From: Chlorocebus sabaeus
Lineage: Eukaryota > Chordata > Mammalia > Primates > Cercopithecidae
Direction of reading: 5' to 3'
Length of the DNA: 64,000 bases
NCBI RefSeq assembly: GCF_047675955.1
Contig: NC_132918.1
Coordinates: 84,087,139-84,151,138 of the forward strand
The notes beneath the pieces are model-generated. The model had not been told where the DNA came from. It ran no database searches and saw nothing but the letters and a program-made list of their open reading frames with translations. This document shows, piece after piece, positions 45,656-56,665 of this stretch. Positions within the stretch are counted from its first letter, which is position 1. Each line of letters starts with the position of its first letter. A program made the position numbers and the translations under genes.

Positions 45656-46700
45656 CTTCAGTTCAGCTCTAATCTTGGTTATTTCTTCTCTTCTGCTAGC
45701 TTTGGGGTTTGTTTGCTCTTGGTTCGCTAGTCCTTTTAGTGATGTTAGGTTGTTAACTTGAGATCTTTCTAGCTTTTTGATGTGGGCATTTGGTGATATA
45801 AACTTCCCTCTTTTCACTGCTTTAGTTAAGTCTCAGAGATTCTGGTACTTTGTATCTTTGTTCTCATTGGTTTCAAAGAAACCTTCTTGATTTCTACCTT
45901 AATTTCATTATTTACCCCAAATTCATTCAGGAGCAGGTTGTTCAATTTCCATGTAGTTGTATGGTTTTAAGTAAATTTCTTAATCTTGAGTTCTAATATG
46001 ATTGTGCTGTGATCCAGGAGACTGCTTGTTATGATTTCAGTTCTTTTACATTTGCTGAGGAGTGTTTTACTTTCAGTTATGTGATCAATTTTTGAGTAAG
46101 TGCTATGTGGCAATGAGAAGAATGTATATTCTTTTGTTTTGGTGTGAAGAGTTCTGTAGCTATCTATCAGGTCCACCTGATCCAGAGCTGAGTTCAGGTC
46201 CTGAAAATCCTTGTTATTTTCTGTCTTGATGATCTGTTTAATATTGTCAGTAGGGTGTTAAAGTATCCCACTACTACTGTGTGGGATCTGAAGTCTCTTT
46301 GAAGTTTTCTAAGAACTTGTTTTATGAATCTGGGTGCTCCGGTATTTGGTGCATATATATTTAGGGTAGTTAGCTCTATGCTCAATATATATGAACCCTC
46401 TACCCTTATGTAGTGCCCTTCTTTGTCTTTTTTAAAATTTTTGTTGGTTTAAATCCTGTTTTGTCAGAAACTAAGATTACAACCCCAGCTTTTTTATATT
46501 TTCCTCCATCCTTTAATTTTGAGCCTGTGGTGTTCTTACATGTGAAATGGATTCCTTGAAGATAGCATCACAGTGGGTGTTGGTTCTTTATCCAGCTTGC
46601 CACTCTGTCTTTTCATTGGGGCCCATGTCATCTTCTTACATTTAAGATTAGTATTGTTATGTGTGAATTTGATCCTGCCACCTGATGCTAGCTGGTTACT

Positions 46701-49700
46701 TTGTAGACTTGTTTATATGGTTGTTTCATAGTGTCACTAGTCTGTGTACTTCAGTGGCTGCTAATAGTTTTTCCTTTCCATATTTAGTGTTTCCTTCAGG
46801 AGCTGTTGTAAGGCAGATGTAGTGGCAACAAATTCCCTCAGCATTTGCTTGTCTGAACAGGGTCTTATTTATTTCTCTTTCACTTAAGAAGTTTAGTTTG
46901 GCTGGATATGAAATCCTGGGTTGGTATTTCCTTCCTTTAAGATAGCTGAATACTGGCCTCCTATCTCTTCTGGCTTGTAGGGTTTCCACTGAAAGGCCTA
47001 CTGTTAGTCTGCTGGGTGCCCATTGTAGGTGACTTGGCCTTTCTCTTTCACTGCCCTTAACATTTTTTCTTTCATTTCCACCTTGGAGACTCTGATGATG
47101 ATGTGTCTTGTGGTGATCTTCTCATGCAGTATTATAATGTGTGATATGGTTTGGCTCTGTGTCCCCACCTAAATCTCATTTTGAATTAGAATTCCCACAT
47201 TTCATGGGAGGGGCCTGGTGCAAGGTGATTGAATCATGGGGGAAAACTTCTCCCTTGCTGTTCTCATGATAGTCAGAGAGTTCACACAAGATATGGTCAT
47301 TTGAAAGTGTGTGGCACTTCCCCCTTTGCTTTCTCTTTCTCCTGCTCCACCATGGGAAGATGTTCCTTGTTTCCCCTTTGCCTTCCACTATGATTGTAGG
47401 TTTCCTGAGGACTCCCAGTCAGGCTTCCTGTTAAGCCTGGATAACTGAGTCAACTAAATATCTTTTCTTCATAAATTACTCAGTCTCAGGTAGTACTTTA
47501 TAGCTGTGAGAAAATAGAATACTACAGAAAATTGGTACCAGGATAGTGGGGCACTGTTATAAAGATAACTGAAAATGTAAAAGGAACTTTGGAACTGGTT
47601 AGCAAGCAGAGGTTGGAACAGTTTGGAAGGGTCAGAAGAAGACAAGAAGATGTAGGAAAGTTTATAACTCTGTAGAGAGTTTTTGAATAATATTGACCAA
47701 CATGGTAATAGTGATATGGACAAGAAAGTCCAGGACGAGATGTTCTCAGGTGTAGATGAATAACTTACTGGGAACTGGAGTAAATGGTACTCTTGCTATG
47801 CTTTAGGAAAAGACTGGTGGCATTGTGCCCCCACTCTAGGGATCTGTGGAACTTTGAACTAGAGAGAGATGATTTAGTGTATCTGGCAGAAGAAATTTCT
47901 AAGCAGTAAAACATTCAAGATGTGGCCTGGATGCTTATAACTGTGTACAGTTATATGCGCTCACAAAGAGATGCTCTGAAATTGGAAGTTATGTTTAAAA
48001 GGTAAGCAGAGCATAAAAGTTTGGAAAATTTGCAGCCTGATTATATGGCAGAGAAGAAAAAAACATTTTCTGGGAGAAATTAAAGCTGCTTGCAGAAATT
48101 TACATAAGTAAAGAGGAGCCAAATGTTAATAGCCAAGACAATGGGGAAAATGCCCCCAGTCCATGTCACAGACCTTCGTGACAGCCCCTCCCATCCCAGT
48201 CCTGGAGGCTTAAGAGGAAAAAATGATTTCATAGGCCAGGCTTAGGGCCCTGCTGCTCTTTGCAGCCTTGGGACATGGCGCCCTGTGTCCTAGCTGCTCC
48301 AGCTCAAGCCATGGCTAAAAAGGGCCAGGATACAGCTTGGGCCATTGCTTCAGAGGGTGCAAGCCCCCCAAGCCTTGGTGGTTTCTATGTGGTGTTGGGT
48401 CTGCAGGCACACAGAAGGTAAGAGTTGAGATTTGGGAACCTCCACTTAGATTTCAGAGGATTTATGGAAACAAATGGATGTCCAGGCAGAAGTCTGCTGT
48501 AGGTGCAGAGCCCTCATGGAGAGCTTGTACAAAGGCAGTACAGAGAGGAAATGTGGGGTTGGAACCCCCACGCAGAGTCTCCACTAAGACACTGCCTAGT
48601 GGAGCTGTGAGAAGGCGGCTACCATCCTCCAAACCCCAGAATGACAGATCCAACAATAGTTTGCACCGTCTGCACCTGGAAAAGCTGCAGACACACAATG
48701 ACAGCCTGTGAAAGCAGCCAAGAAGCCTGTACCCTGTAGAGTCACAGGGGTTGAGATGCCCAAGGCCTTGGGAGCCCATCCCTGGCATCAATGTGGCCTT
48801 GATGTGAGGCATGGAGTCAAAGGAGATTATTTTGTAACTATAAGATTTAAAGACTACCCTGCTGGGTTTCAGAATTGCATGGAGTCAGCAGCACCTTTAT
48901 TTTGGCCAATTCCTCCCATTTGGAATGGGAGTATTTACCCAATGACTGTGCTCCCATTGTATTTTGGAAGTAACTAAGTATGTTCCTCCTGTCTATGAGC
49001 CTCTTTTTGATTTTACAGGCTCATAAACAGAAGGGACATACTTTGTTTCAGATGAGACTTCAGAATGTGGACTTTTGAGTTAATGTTGGAATGAGTTAAG
49101 ACATTGGGGGACTGTTGGAAAGGCATGACTGGTTTTGAAATGTGAGAAGGACATGAGGTTTGGGAGGGGCTGGGATGGAATGAAATGACTGTGCTCTGTG
49201 ACCCCACCCAAATCTCATTTCAAATTGTAATCCTCATGTGTTTGGGGAGGGATCTGGTGGGAGGTAATTCAGTTATGGGGGTGGACTCCCACCTTGCTAT
49301 TCTTGTGATAGTGAGTGAGTTCTCATGAGAGCTGGTTGTGTGAAAGTGTGTGGCACTTCCCCCTTCACTCTGTCTTTCTCCTGCTCTGCCATGGGAAGAT
49401 ATGCCTTGCTTCCCCTTCACCTTCTGCCATGATAGTAAGCTTCCTGAGGCCTCCCAGTCATGCTCTCTATTAAGCCTGCAGAACTGTGAGTCAATTAAAC
49501 CTCTTTTCTTCATAAATTACTCAGTCTCAGGTAGTTCTCTATAGCAGTGTGAAAACGAATTAATATACTGGGGTTCTCCGTATTTCCTGAATTTGAATGT
49601 TGGCCTGTCTAACTGGATTGGGGAAGTGCTCCTGGATGATATCCTGAAATATGTTTTCTAAATTGGTTCCATTCTCCCTGTCTCTTTCAGGTACCCCAAT

Positions 49701-50186
49701 CAGTTGTAGATTTGGTATCTTTTCATAATCCTATATTTCATGGAGATTTTGTTCATGCCTTTTCGTTCTTTTTTCCTATTACTGTCTGCCTGTCTTATTT
49801 CAGAAAGACAGTCTTTGAGCTCTGAGATTCTTTACTCCACTTGCCTGTTCTGCTTTAATACTTATGATTGCATTGTGAAGTTCTTGTATGGTGTTTTTCA
49901 CCTCTATTGGGTCAGTTACTTTCCTCTCTATACTAGCTGTTTTTGCTGTCAGCTTCTGCATTGTTTTATTATGATTATTAGCTTCTTTGTATGGAGTTAC
50001 AACATGCTCCTTTAACTCAGCGAAGTTTGTTTTTATCCATTTTCTGAAGCCTACTTCTGTCATTTTAGCCATCTCAGCCTCAGCCCAGTTCTGAACCCTT
50101 GCTGGAGAGGTGTTGCAGTCATTTGGAGGAAAGGTGGCACTCTGCCTCATTGAGTTTTCAGCATTTTTGCACTGATTCTTTCTCAT
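46701..50186 (-). pseudogene. L1PB ORF1 remnant, split by a THE1/MST element
   Basis: ORF1 encodes the RNA-binding trimeric chaperone of the L1 particle. The start codon is at 50184-50186; the first 128 codons (49800-50186) are open and include SPARVQNW and TEVGFRKWI, the usual N-terminal landmarks. The C-terminal part is left of the insertion at 46726-46989, with QPRISYPAKLNFLSE, the family's conserved C-terminal motif. The 2.4-kb LTR element at 47142-49566 separates the two halves. Non-functional. Confidence 0.9.
47142..49566 (+). mobile_element. THE1/MST ERVL-MaLR element (LTR-internal-LTR), plus strand, inserted in L1PB ORF1
   Basis: Left LTR 47142 to ~47525 begins 'tgatatggtttggctctgt' and ends near 'tgagaaaatagaatactac'. 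The right LTR ~49180-49566 repeats the same order from 'ctgtgaccccacccaaatc' to 'gaaaacgaattaatata'. The ~1.65-kb interior starts 'gaaaattggtaccaggata', as in THE1/MST internal sequence. A 124-codon frame at 48337-48711 is the gag-like region conserved among these elements, but no complete coding frame exists. L1 ORF1 sequence resumes on both sides. The two LTRs are clearly diverged, so this is an old insertion. I could not define the target-site duplication exactly. Confidence 0.92.
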
Positions 50187-50332
50187 CTTTATGAGCTTAT
50201 CTACCTTTGATCTATGAGGTTTCTGCCCTTTGGATGGGGTTATTGTGTTTCTTTTTTGTTGTTATTTTTGTTTCTTTGTTTGTTTTTCTTTTAACAGTCT
50301 GGCCACTCTTCTCCAGGGCTACCGCAGTTTGC

Positions 50333-51480
50333 TTGGAGTCTGCTCCAGACCATAGACACTTCAGTTTTTGCAGTACCTGGAGGTATCACCAGTGAAGACT
50401 GTGAAACAGCAAAGATGGCAGTCTGCCCTTTCCTCTGGGAGCTCCATCCTAGGGGGGTATAGAACTGTTGCTGGCCTGAATACACCTGCATGAGGTGGCT
50501 GAAGACTCCAGTTGGTAGGTCTCACCAGTCAGGAGGAATGGGATCAGGGACCCCCTTAAAAAAGTAGCCTGGCTGTGTTTCTGTAGAGCAGCTTTGCTGT
50601 GTTGGGGGATCCTTTTAGTTCCCAATTGGTTTGGACTCTCCAAGGACTACAGGCTAGACCAGCTGAGACATCTAAACAGCAAAGGTGGTGGCCCAGCTTG
50701 CCCTCCAGGCACTCCATCCCAGGGATAAATTAGAACTCTGTAGCCAGTAGAACAGCGGGAGAGATGGCTGGAGGCCCTGGCTGGGAGGGCCTTACCTGTG
50801 ATAAGGAATGGGTCAGGGTCCCCTTTAAAGAAACAGTCTGGCCACACCTTAACAGAACAGCCTAGCCCTGCTGGGGAACCGCCTCTGTCCTGATTTGCTT
50901 GGACTCTCCAAAGCCTGTAGGCTGGAACAGCCAAGTCACCCAAACAGCAAAGGTAGTGGCCTGCCCCTCTCCCAGGGCACTCCATCCCAGGGGGAAATCA
51001 AAACTCTGTCTATATAATATAGGTTAAGGGTGGCTGGAAGCCCTGGCTGGGAGCTCTTGCCCAGTAAGGAGGAATGGACTGGGGTCTTGTTTAAAGAAGC
51101 AGTGTGGCCATGTTTTGGTGAAGCAGCTGTGCTCTGATGGGGGGTTTCTTCCTTGTTCAGACTGTTTGAACTCTCTAAAGCCTGCAGGCTGGAATGGATG
51201 AGCTGTCCAAACAACAAAGATGGCGGCCCACCCCTCCCTGTTGGGCACTCCTTTCTAGGGAGAGATCAGAGTTCTGCCTATGAAATACAGGCAGAGGTGA
51301 CTGGAGGCCCTGGATGGGAAGCCCTGCCCAGTAATGAGGAATGGATAAAGATTTCTCTTAAGGAAGCAGTCTGGCCACATTTTGGTAAAGCATCTGTGCT
51401 GTGTTTGGGGATCCCTTTCTTGTCCGGATCTTTGGACTCTCCAAAGGCTGACTGAGTTGTCCAAATGGCAAAGCCCCCGG
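50333..51480. repeat. About four tandem units of ~267 bp in the L1 5'UTR
   Basis: The landmark 'ggactctcc' (or 'gaactctct') plus 'aaagcctgcaggctgga' starts at 50633, 50901, 51168 and 51433, spacings 268, 267 and 265. A second landmark 'gcactccatcccaggg' occurs at the matching place in each unit (near 50439, 50708, 50978 and 51245). A third, 'cagtaaggaggaatgg' type, also recurs. The first copy (50333-50632) is more diverged and the last is cut off near 51480. Confidence 0.9.
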
Positions 51481-52087
51481 CGGCTTCGTCGCATCTCAGG
51501 CAGGCATTACGCCGTTGCCAGTGGCTGGCTGGAATTCCAAGCCAGTGGGTTTTATCTTGGGAGGTGCCATGGAAGTGGGGCCTGCAGACTGACGCTGCTT
51601 AGTCCCCTGGATTCAGCTCCCTTCCTAGGGGTATGTCCCAACCTCCTGCCTTGCCTGAGATGCCCTCACCTTTCTTGGGGATCCTAGGGCTGGAGTATGT
51701 AAAGCTCCTGGGTCTCTGTATGTGCCTGAGCACCAGTTCTGCCTAGACTCCACACAGCTCTGTGTGTTGGACCCAAGGCCCTAGTGGAGTGGGCTCATGA
51801 GGGGATATCCTGATGTGAGGGTTGCAAAGATCCATAAGAGAAGTGTGGTTTCCGGGGGTCACACATTCACTCACCACCTCCCTTGGCTTGGGGTCGGGGT
51901 TCCCTTGGCTCTGTGTTGCTCCTGGGTGGGCCATCGCCCTGCCCTGCTTTTCTCCATTCTCTATGGGTTGAATTGTTTCCCTGATCAGTCCCTATGGCAG
52001 TCCCTGGATATTTCAGTTGAAGGTGCTGTATTTACTTGCTCCCTTTGTTCCTCTCCCTGGGTGCCACACATGGTAGCTGCTTCTAAT

Positions 52088-52100
52088 TGGCCATCTTGGC
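52088..52100 (-). promoter_or_regulatory. YY1-type motif at the L1 5' end
   Basis: The plus strand reads 'ggccatcttggc', i.e. GCCAAGATGGCC in L1 sense, within the first 20 nt of the element. In the family this is the YY1 site that positions transcription start at +1. Its presence shows that the 5' end is complete. Confidence 0.85.
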
Positions 52101-52119
52101 ACCCTCCTTAATAATTCTC

Positions 52120-52638
52120 AACTGGTTTGTGGATGTATCTTCTCGAGGGTGCTGATAAAATGTGAGCAATATATCGAAGTGAATTGGGTGTGGTATGATA
52201 GTGTATTCACTCTAATGGTTGACATGTCCCCTGAAATAAGGGGAAAAGCAAGGAGTAACTTGCTGACACTGAGAGGAAAGAGACGTGGAATAATCAAGTG
52301 TGTGCCTGCTTTCTGGAATGTTCTCTAGGGTATAAGAGAATGTTGTCTTTTGAGTATCTAAGAAAGCATTAACAAATCAGTTGACATATCTACAGTGAAA
52401 AAAATAATAACTTCATACTGAACAGTGACCCAGAAAAAGTGCAAAATGGTGAATGGTTTTTAAACATTCAGAGATACAGTTCTTCCTCAAAAGAGATGTG
52501 TTGTTATTAATAGTGATTTTTTTCAGAGTTTTTTTTTTTTAAGTTTTAGTCCCTTATCAGTGCATCACCAAAACTTACAGGGTTCACAGTCATTGAATAC
52601 AACATTGGGAATCTCTATTCTAAGGAGTCAGGGAGACT
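52120..52638. other. No feature recognised
   Basis: Unique sequence with a T-run at 52530-52541. Confidence 0.4.
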
Positions 52639-53055
52639 GTATTAGTCAGCTCCAGCTGCCACAACAAAATGCCACAGATTGGGTGTCTTAAACAACAGAT
52701 TTTTTTTTTTTCTCACCATTTTAGAGACTGAAATTATGATGCCAACAGGGTTGGTTTCTGATGGGGCCTCTCTTCCTGGCTTGACAACTGCCTCCTCCTC
52801 ACTTTGTCCTCATGTGGTCTCTTCTCTGTGGAAAAAGTGAGAGAAGGAGAGAGAGAGTGAGAAAACGAGAGAGCGAGCGAGCTCTGGTGTCTCTTCTTCT
52901 TCTTATAAGGATGTCAGTTCTATCAGATTAGGGAGCTAGCCTTGAGACCTTATTTAATGTTAGACCTCTTTAAAGATCTAAATCCAAATACTGTCTCACT
53001 GGGGGTTGGATTTTGACATGTGAACTTTGGGGCCACACAGTTCAGTCTATAACAG
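52639..53055 (-). repeat. MLT1 LTR, reverse orientation
   Basis: 'tgtattagtcagctccagc', 'cacagattgggtgtcttaa', 'cttcttcttataaggatgt' and 'aatccaaatactgtctcac' reproduce the MLT1 complement. A GAGA-rich simple repeat (52839-52881) has expanded inside it. Confidence 0.85.
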
Positions 53056-53119
53056 AGAGCAAGTGATTTTTGCACATTGCTGAGTAGGTGAGGTTTATAC
53101 TAGCCCTAGTATTGGGGAA

Positions 53120-53455
53120 GTTTTTTCTTTCCACATGGACAAGAACCTTGAGATGGAAAAATCAAAACCATGTTTTGGGAATGGCAAGTAGGGTTTATGT
53201 TTAGCTGGAACACAAGATTTATGGAGGGAGAGATTTAGAATATTAGTTAGAAAAGACACATTGAGGTGAAGTTGTAGAGTCTTGGAAAAGCAGGATGGGG
53301 ATGTATCACTTGCTTTGGGAGGACAGCTAAGAGACGCTAATGAGTTTTGAGCTGAGGAATAACATGAAACGAAGCTGTGCTATAGACAGGTCACATTGGT
53401 GAAGGATGGATTGAAAGACGAAGGAGTAAGATGGAGGCAAGGAGCCCAGGTAGGA
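53120..53455 (-). repeat. L2 LINE fragment, reverse orientation
   Basis: 'aagcaggatggggatgtat', 'gagctgaggaataacatga' and 'tcacattggtgaaggatgg' resemble the L2 body complement also present at 31.8-32.8 kb. Diverged. Confidence 0.5.
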
Positions 53456-53460
53456 GGCAA

Positions 53461-53690
53461 CATGGTATGGTTGTTGAGAGCATTGACACCACACCCAGGC
53501 TGTCTGGGCTTAAACATGAGTTGTGCCACTTATATAAATCAATAACTTTAGAAAAATGTCTTTATTTTTCTGAGCTTTTGGTTCTTTGTAAGTAATATGT
53601 GCTGATGAATGTGTTAAGAGTGTTAGATGAGTCAATATCTGTAGGGTGCTTAGAAAAATACCTTGCATGCAATGCTATGTGATTGTTTTC
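53461..53690 (+). repeat. MIR SINE
   Basis: Nearly complete MIR order: 'atggtatggttgttgagag', 'gtctgggcttaaacatgag', 'ttgtgccacttatataaat' and 'gtagggtgcttagaaaaat'. Confidence 0.75.
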
Positions 53691-56245
53691 TTGTGCAGTG
53701 AAGGTGGGAAAGCACTAGAGAAAAATTCAAAATCAACACTTTCTTCTTTCCTTGACTAACCTTAAAATAACAGTTTATCACTTATTAACTTCTGTGGTTT
53801 CTACTACATTTATATCTCATGCCTACTTTTGTAAACAATTAGATTTTCACTCAGCCTGCCTCACTCTGCCTTTTCTGACCCTGCCAAAAGAAACCAAAAT
53901 ACCCCACCAGTATTCAGAATGCCTACAAGCAATCAATAAATCCTTTGCTTCTAAAAGATGCAGCTGTTCTAAAAGTTTACATCTGGACTAAGTAAGGTAT
54001 GTAAATAGAAAGTCAGAACTATGCTGAAAATCTCATTTTTCTGCATTCAACTTGAACAACCAGACTGTAATGAACCAAAACACCATAAAGTCTGTGTAGA
54101 AATATAAATACACGCATGGTGTATGCAAGACAAGCCCACAGGGGCAATATTATTGTGATTAAAATATGGCTAGGTTGAATTTCTTCACTAGGTTTTCAAA
54201 GGCATACAAAATTATGTTTTTATGTATCTAATGCTGTATTCCATGCTGCTTGGTGGATGGTATTTGGACTCAGTTTGAGTTAGTCTATGTTTTGGATGAA
54301 TTATGCAAAATCCCCAAATCATATGTTTTGTAAACATAAGAAAGGAAGTGATTCCAATGGATAGGAAAAGTTGTTCCAAATTGGAAAAATGGAAAATCAG
54401 GGCCAGATGGAAATGTGTTGGAAGGCTTAAAAGCAATAGCATTGTGAACAGTAAGCGTGCATCCCCTCTTATGCCTTGAAGTGAAGGAAAACCTTATTAC
54501 CGATTCCTGGGAACTGACGTAGTGGCCATTTTTGTTGTTGTTCCCTCATTATTCATTATTTCATTAAGTATTTACTATTGAGAACTTACTGTGTGCCATG
54601 TGCTGGGATTTCTCGGGAAATCCATATACTGGTGATTATTCATTATTTCATCAAATATTTATTATTGAGAACTTACTGTGTGCCATGTGCTGGGATTTTT
54701 CAGGAAACCCATATTCTGGTGAATCACAGGAAGATATAGCTAGAAGGAGCCTTTGGTTATATAATTGTACTCCATGACTTCACGAATGGGGAAATTGAGG
54801 CCTAACTCCAGTCAATCATGTTGTCAGAAATACGCTTCAAGTTCCCTGACTGCATTCCAGTGCCCTATTTGCCACCCAACATTGCCACTTAAGGGAGACC
54901 CTTGGGCATTCCTTAAATTGCTCATTGTGCAAAGGTGGAGAGAACAAATGAAAGGCCAGATAAGCCATTGGAGATGACCAATGGTGTCACAACTATTTCT
55001 TCTTTGGGGGACAGGATCACTTTCGCTGTCCTTCATATAGCATGTACTGCTCATGTGTTCCTTGGTAGTAAGTGGGAGACAAAGAGGAATTAGGATCCTT
55101 GTTCTGTTACATCTGAAATCTTCACCCATTATAGCTAACAGATAAGAAAACAAAGAACTTTGTGTGTAAAGAGATCTAGATTCCAATCCCCCTTTTAGCA
55201 GTTTTCAGTGTTTGTAATTACCTGCCCTTTCCCTTGCAAGTATCAGGTTTTTAATTGTGTGTGCTAATATTTATTAGTACAATATCATTGCTGTGATGTA
55301 GTAGGGGTAAGGTGTTGAGCACACTGCACACTGTATATGGTAAGGCCAATAAATGGTAGTTAGCATGGTCATTTGTCTCTGTAAACAGTGACATGTTAAA
55401 CAAATGATAGTAATGTACTACTACTGTACATTAGTTAGAGTACATCATAGTCCCTGCCTTCCAGCAGGTGAGATTGACAAATGTATGACTAAAGAGCAGA
55501 TTATAATGGCATTTTAATAAAAGTACCCAGTGTCTTGAAATAAAGGAGCAAGAGAGGCTAATTTAACTTTCTCCTAGTCCCCAGTCATGGTCTATTTCCT
55601 ATTGAAGATGGAATTGAGTAAGTGTTTTCAATTTAAAAAAAAAAAAAAAAAAGGTAATTTAGTGGGTTGAATGTGAGAATTTATTTTAGGCAAAGTGAAC
55701 AGTTTGGAAAGAGGTTCAATAAATATTGAGTCTTTTTTCCTACTCTAAAATTGTTAATATGATAATGTCTGCTGTCCTGAGCTAAGGAAGCCAGAGAAAA
55801 TAATACCTTTTTATTGAAATTTAAATTGGTTGAAGGGGGAGAAAGAAATCAGTGTGTGAGATGTGACTTCCACAGCTGAAAACAGGCACCTGGAAATGTA
55901 GTTCTTTTAGAGGTGCAATGTTTTATGATGTTGCTGCTTCTGATAAAAAGAGCAGGGAATAAACAGTATAGAATGTCGATGTTATAAAACATTCCATGTA
56001 AACTAACATCAATAGAGATGAATAGGGCTTTAACATAATTAACACCAACCTGTCTCTGTGCTGTCATTTATTATAGAACAGACAAAAGCAATTCAACAGG
56101 CTTTTCCCAAGCAGGCCCACACAATCTTAATTAATGGGTTAATGATTTTAGCAACAACAACAAAAAGGCAAGGTAGTATAAAGTTTTATAAATGGCTTAG
56201 AAGCTGGATTCTAAATTTGAGAAAGATATTTTTATGTAACTGGCT
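53691..56245. other. No gene recognised; unique sequence
   Basis: About 2.5 kb mostly without recognised elements; weak MIR/L2 traces near 54540-54850. Includes the 87-bp tandem duplication at 54548-54721 and an A-run at 55635-55652. The 120-codon frame at 54824-55186 (minus) has no recognisable family. Confidence 0.45.
54548..54721. repeat. 87-bp tandem duplication, two copies
   Basis: 54548-54634 and 54635-54721 align without gaps and differ at 7 of 87 positions by direct comparison; six of the seven are transitions. The unit includes 'gagaacttactgtgtgccatg', an L2/MIR-like end motif. Confidence 0.97.
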
Positions 56246-56665
56246 GATATGGTTTGGATGTTTGTCCACCCAAATCTCATGTTGAAATGTAATCTCCTGT
56301 GTTGGAGTTGGAGCCTGGTAGGAGGTGTTTGGATCCTGGGGGCAGATCCCTTGTGAATGGTTTGGCGCCATCCCCTGGATGATGAGAGAGTTCTCACTCT
56401 AGTCATTGCAGGAGAGTTGGTTGTTTATTAGTGTGGCACCTCCCACAGCTCTCTCTCTTGCTCTTGCTCTGATCATGTGATATGCTGGCTCCCTATTGCC
56501 TTCTGCCATGTTTGGAAGCTTCCTGAGGCCTCACTGTCAGCAGGTATCAGCATCAGCATCATGCTTCCTGTACAGCCTGCAGAACTGTGAGGCAGTTAAA
56601 CCTCTTTTCTTTAGAAATTACTCAGCCTCAGGTATTTCTTTATAGCACCACAAGGACAAACTGGG
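56246..56665 (+). repeat. MST-type solo LTR (ERVL-MaLR), plus strand
   Basis: 'tgatatggtttggatgttt', 'tgttggagttggagcctgg', 'cctgcagaactgtgaggca' and 'attactcagcctcaggtat' are in MSTA/B LTR order. The 3' end ('accacaaggacaaactggg') is degraded. Confidence 0.9.

Larger units (their letters stand above)
42630..46700 (-). pseudogene. L1PB ORF2 remnant, broken
   Basis: Fragments of ORF2 in several frames. 45967-46176 and 46194-46385 are endonuclease sequence. The block that normally reads G-D-F-N-T reads GYFNT here, so a catalytic aspartate of the AP-endonuclease family is lost. The RT active-site block F-A-D-D-M is still readable near 44690-44715. 43387-43767 and 42628-42858 are C-terminal pieces (QSNRIENPEI and WIKKMWYIYTM). 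Stops, frameshifts, the ~130-bp deletion near 45170 and an LTR insertion at 44010 make it non-coding. Confidence 0.9.
42389..52109 (-). mobile_element. Full-length LINE-1 (L1PB-like), degenerate, minus strand, with nested LTR elements
   Basis: Right to left on the minus strand: 5' end with 'ggagggtgccaagatggcc' (52107 down to 52089), a long 5'UTR (to about 50190), ORF1 (50186 to ~46.7 kb, split by an LTR element), ORF2 (~46.7 to 42.63 kb, split by a solo LTR) and 3'UTR with A-tail complement at 42389-42396. The 10-bp flanks 'aacaattctc' (42379-42388) and 'aataattctc' (52110-52119) differ once and are the target-site duplication. Net length without the nested elements is about 6.9 kb, longer than a modern 6-kb L1 because of the expanded 5'UTR. 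ORF2 has an internal deletion of roughly 130 bp near 45165-45180. The 3'UTR complement 'tttaagtccaggggtacat' suits L1PB/L1MA-age elements. Confidence 0.93.
50190..52109 (-). promoter_or_regulatory. Long L1PB 5'UTR with tandem units
   Basis: About 1.9 kb between ORF1 and the 5' end, roughly twice a modern human L1 5'UTR. Tandem units recur between 50333 and 51480 (separate entry). The rest (51480-52109) matches the single-copy 5' half of primate L1 5'UTRs, e.g. 'gttgcaaagatccataaga'. Family 5'UTRs carry the internal promoter; whether this decayed copy retains activity cannot be seen. Confidence 0.8.

Noticed and set aside
48337..48711. 124-codon open frame as a novel protein
   Set aside because: It lies in the internal region of the THE1/MST element and matches the gag-like stretch these elements share; no complete frame exists.
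50333..51480. CRISPR-like or satellite array
   Set aside because: The units are ~267 bp, contiguous and diverged, and lie in an L1 5'UTR. There are no short repeats with unique spacers.
54824..55186. 120-codon frame with a hydrophobic stretch
   Set aside because: No family resemblance. The composition is that of translated non-coding DNA.
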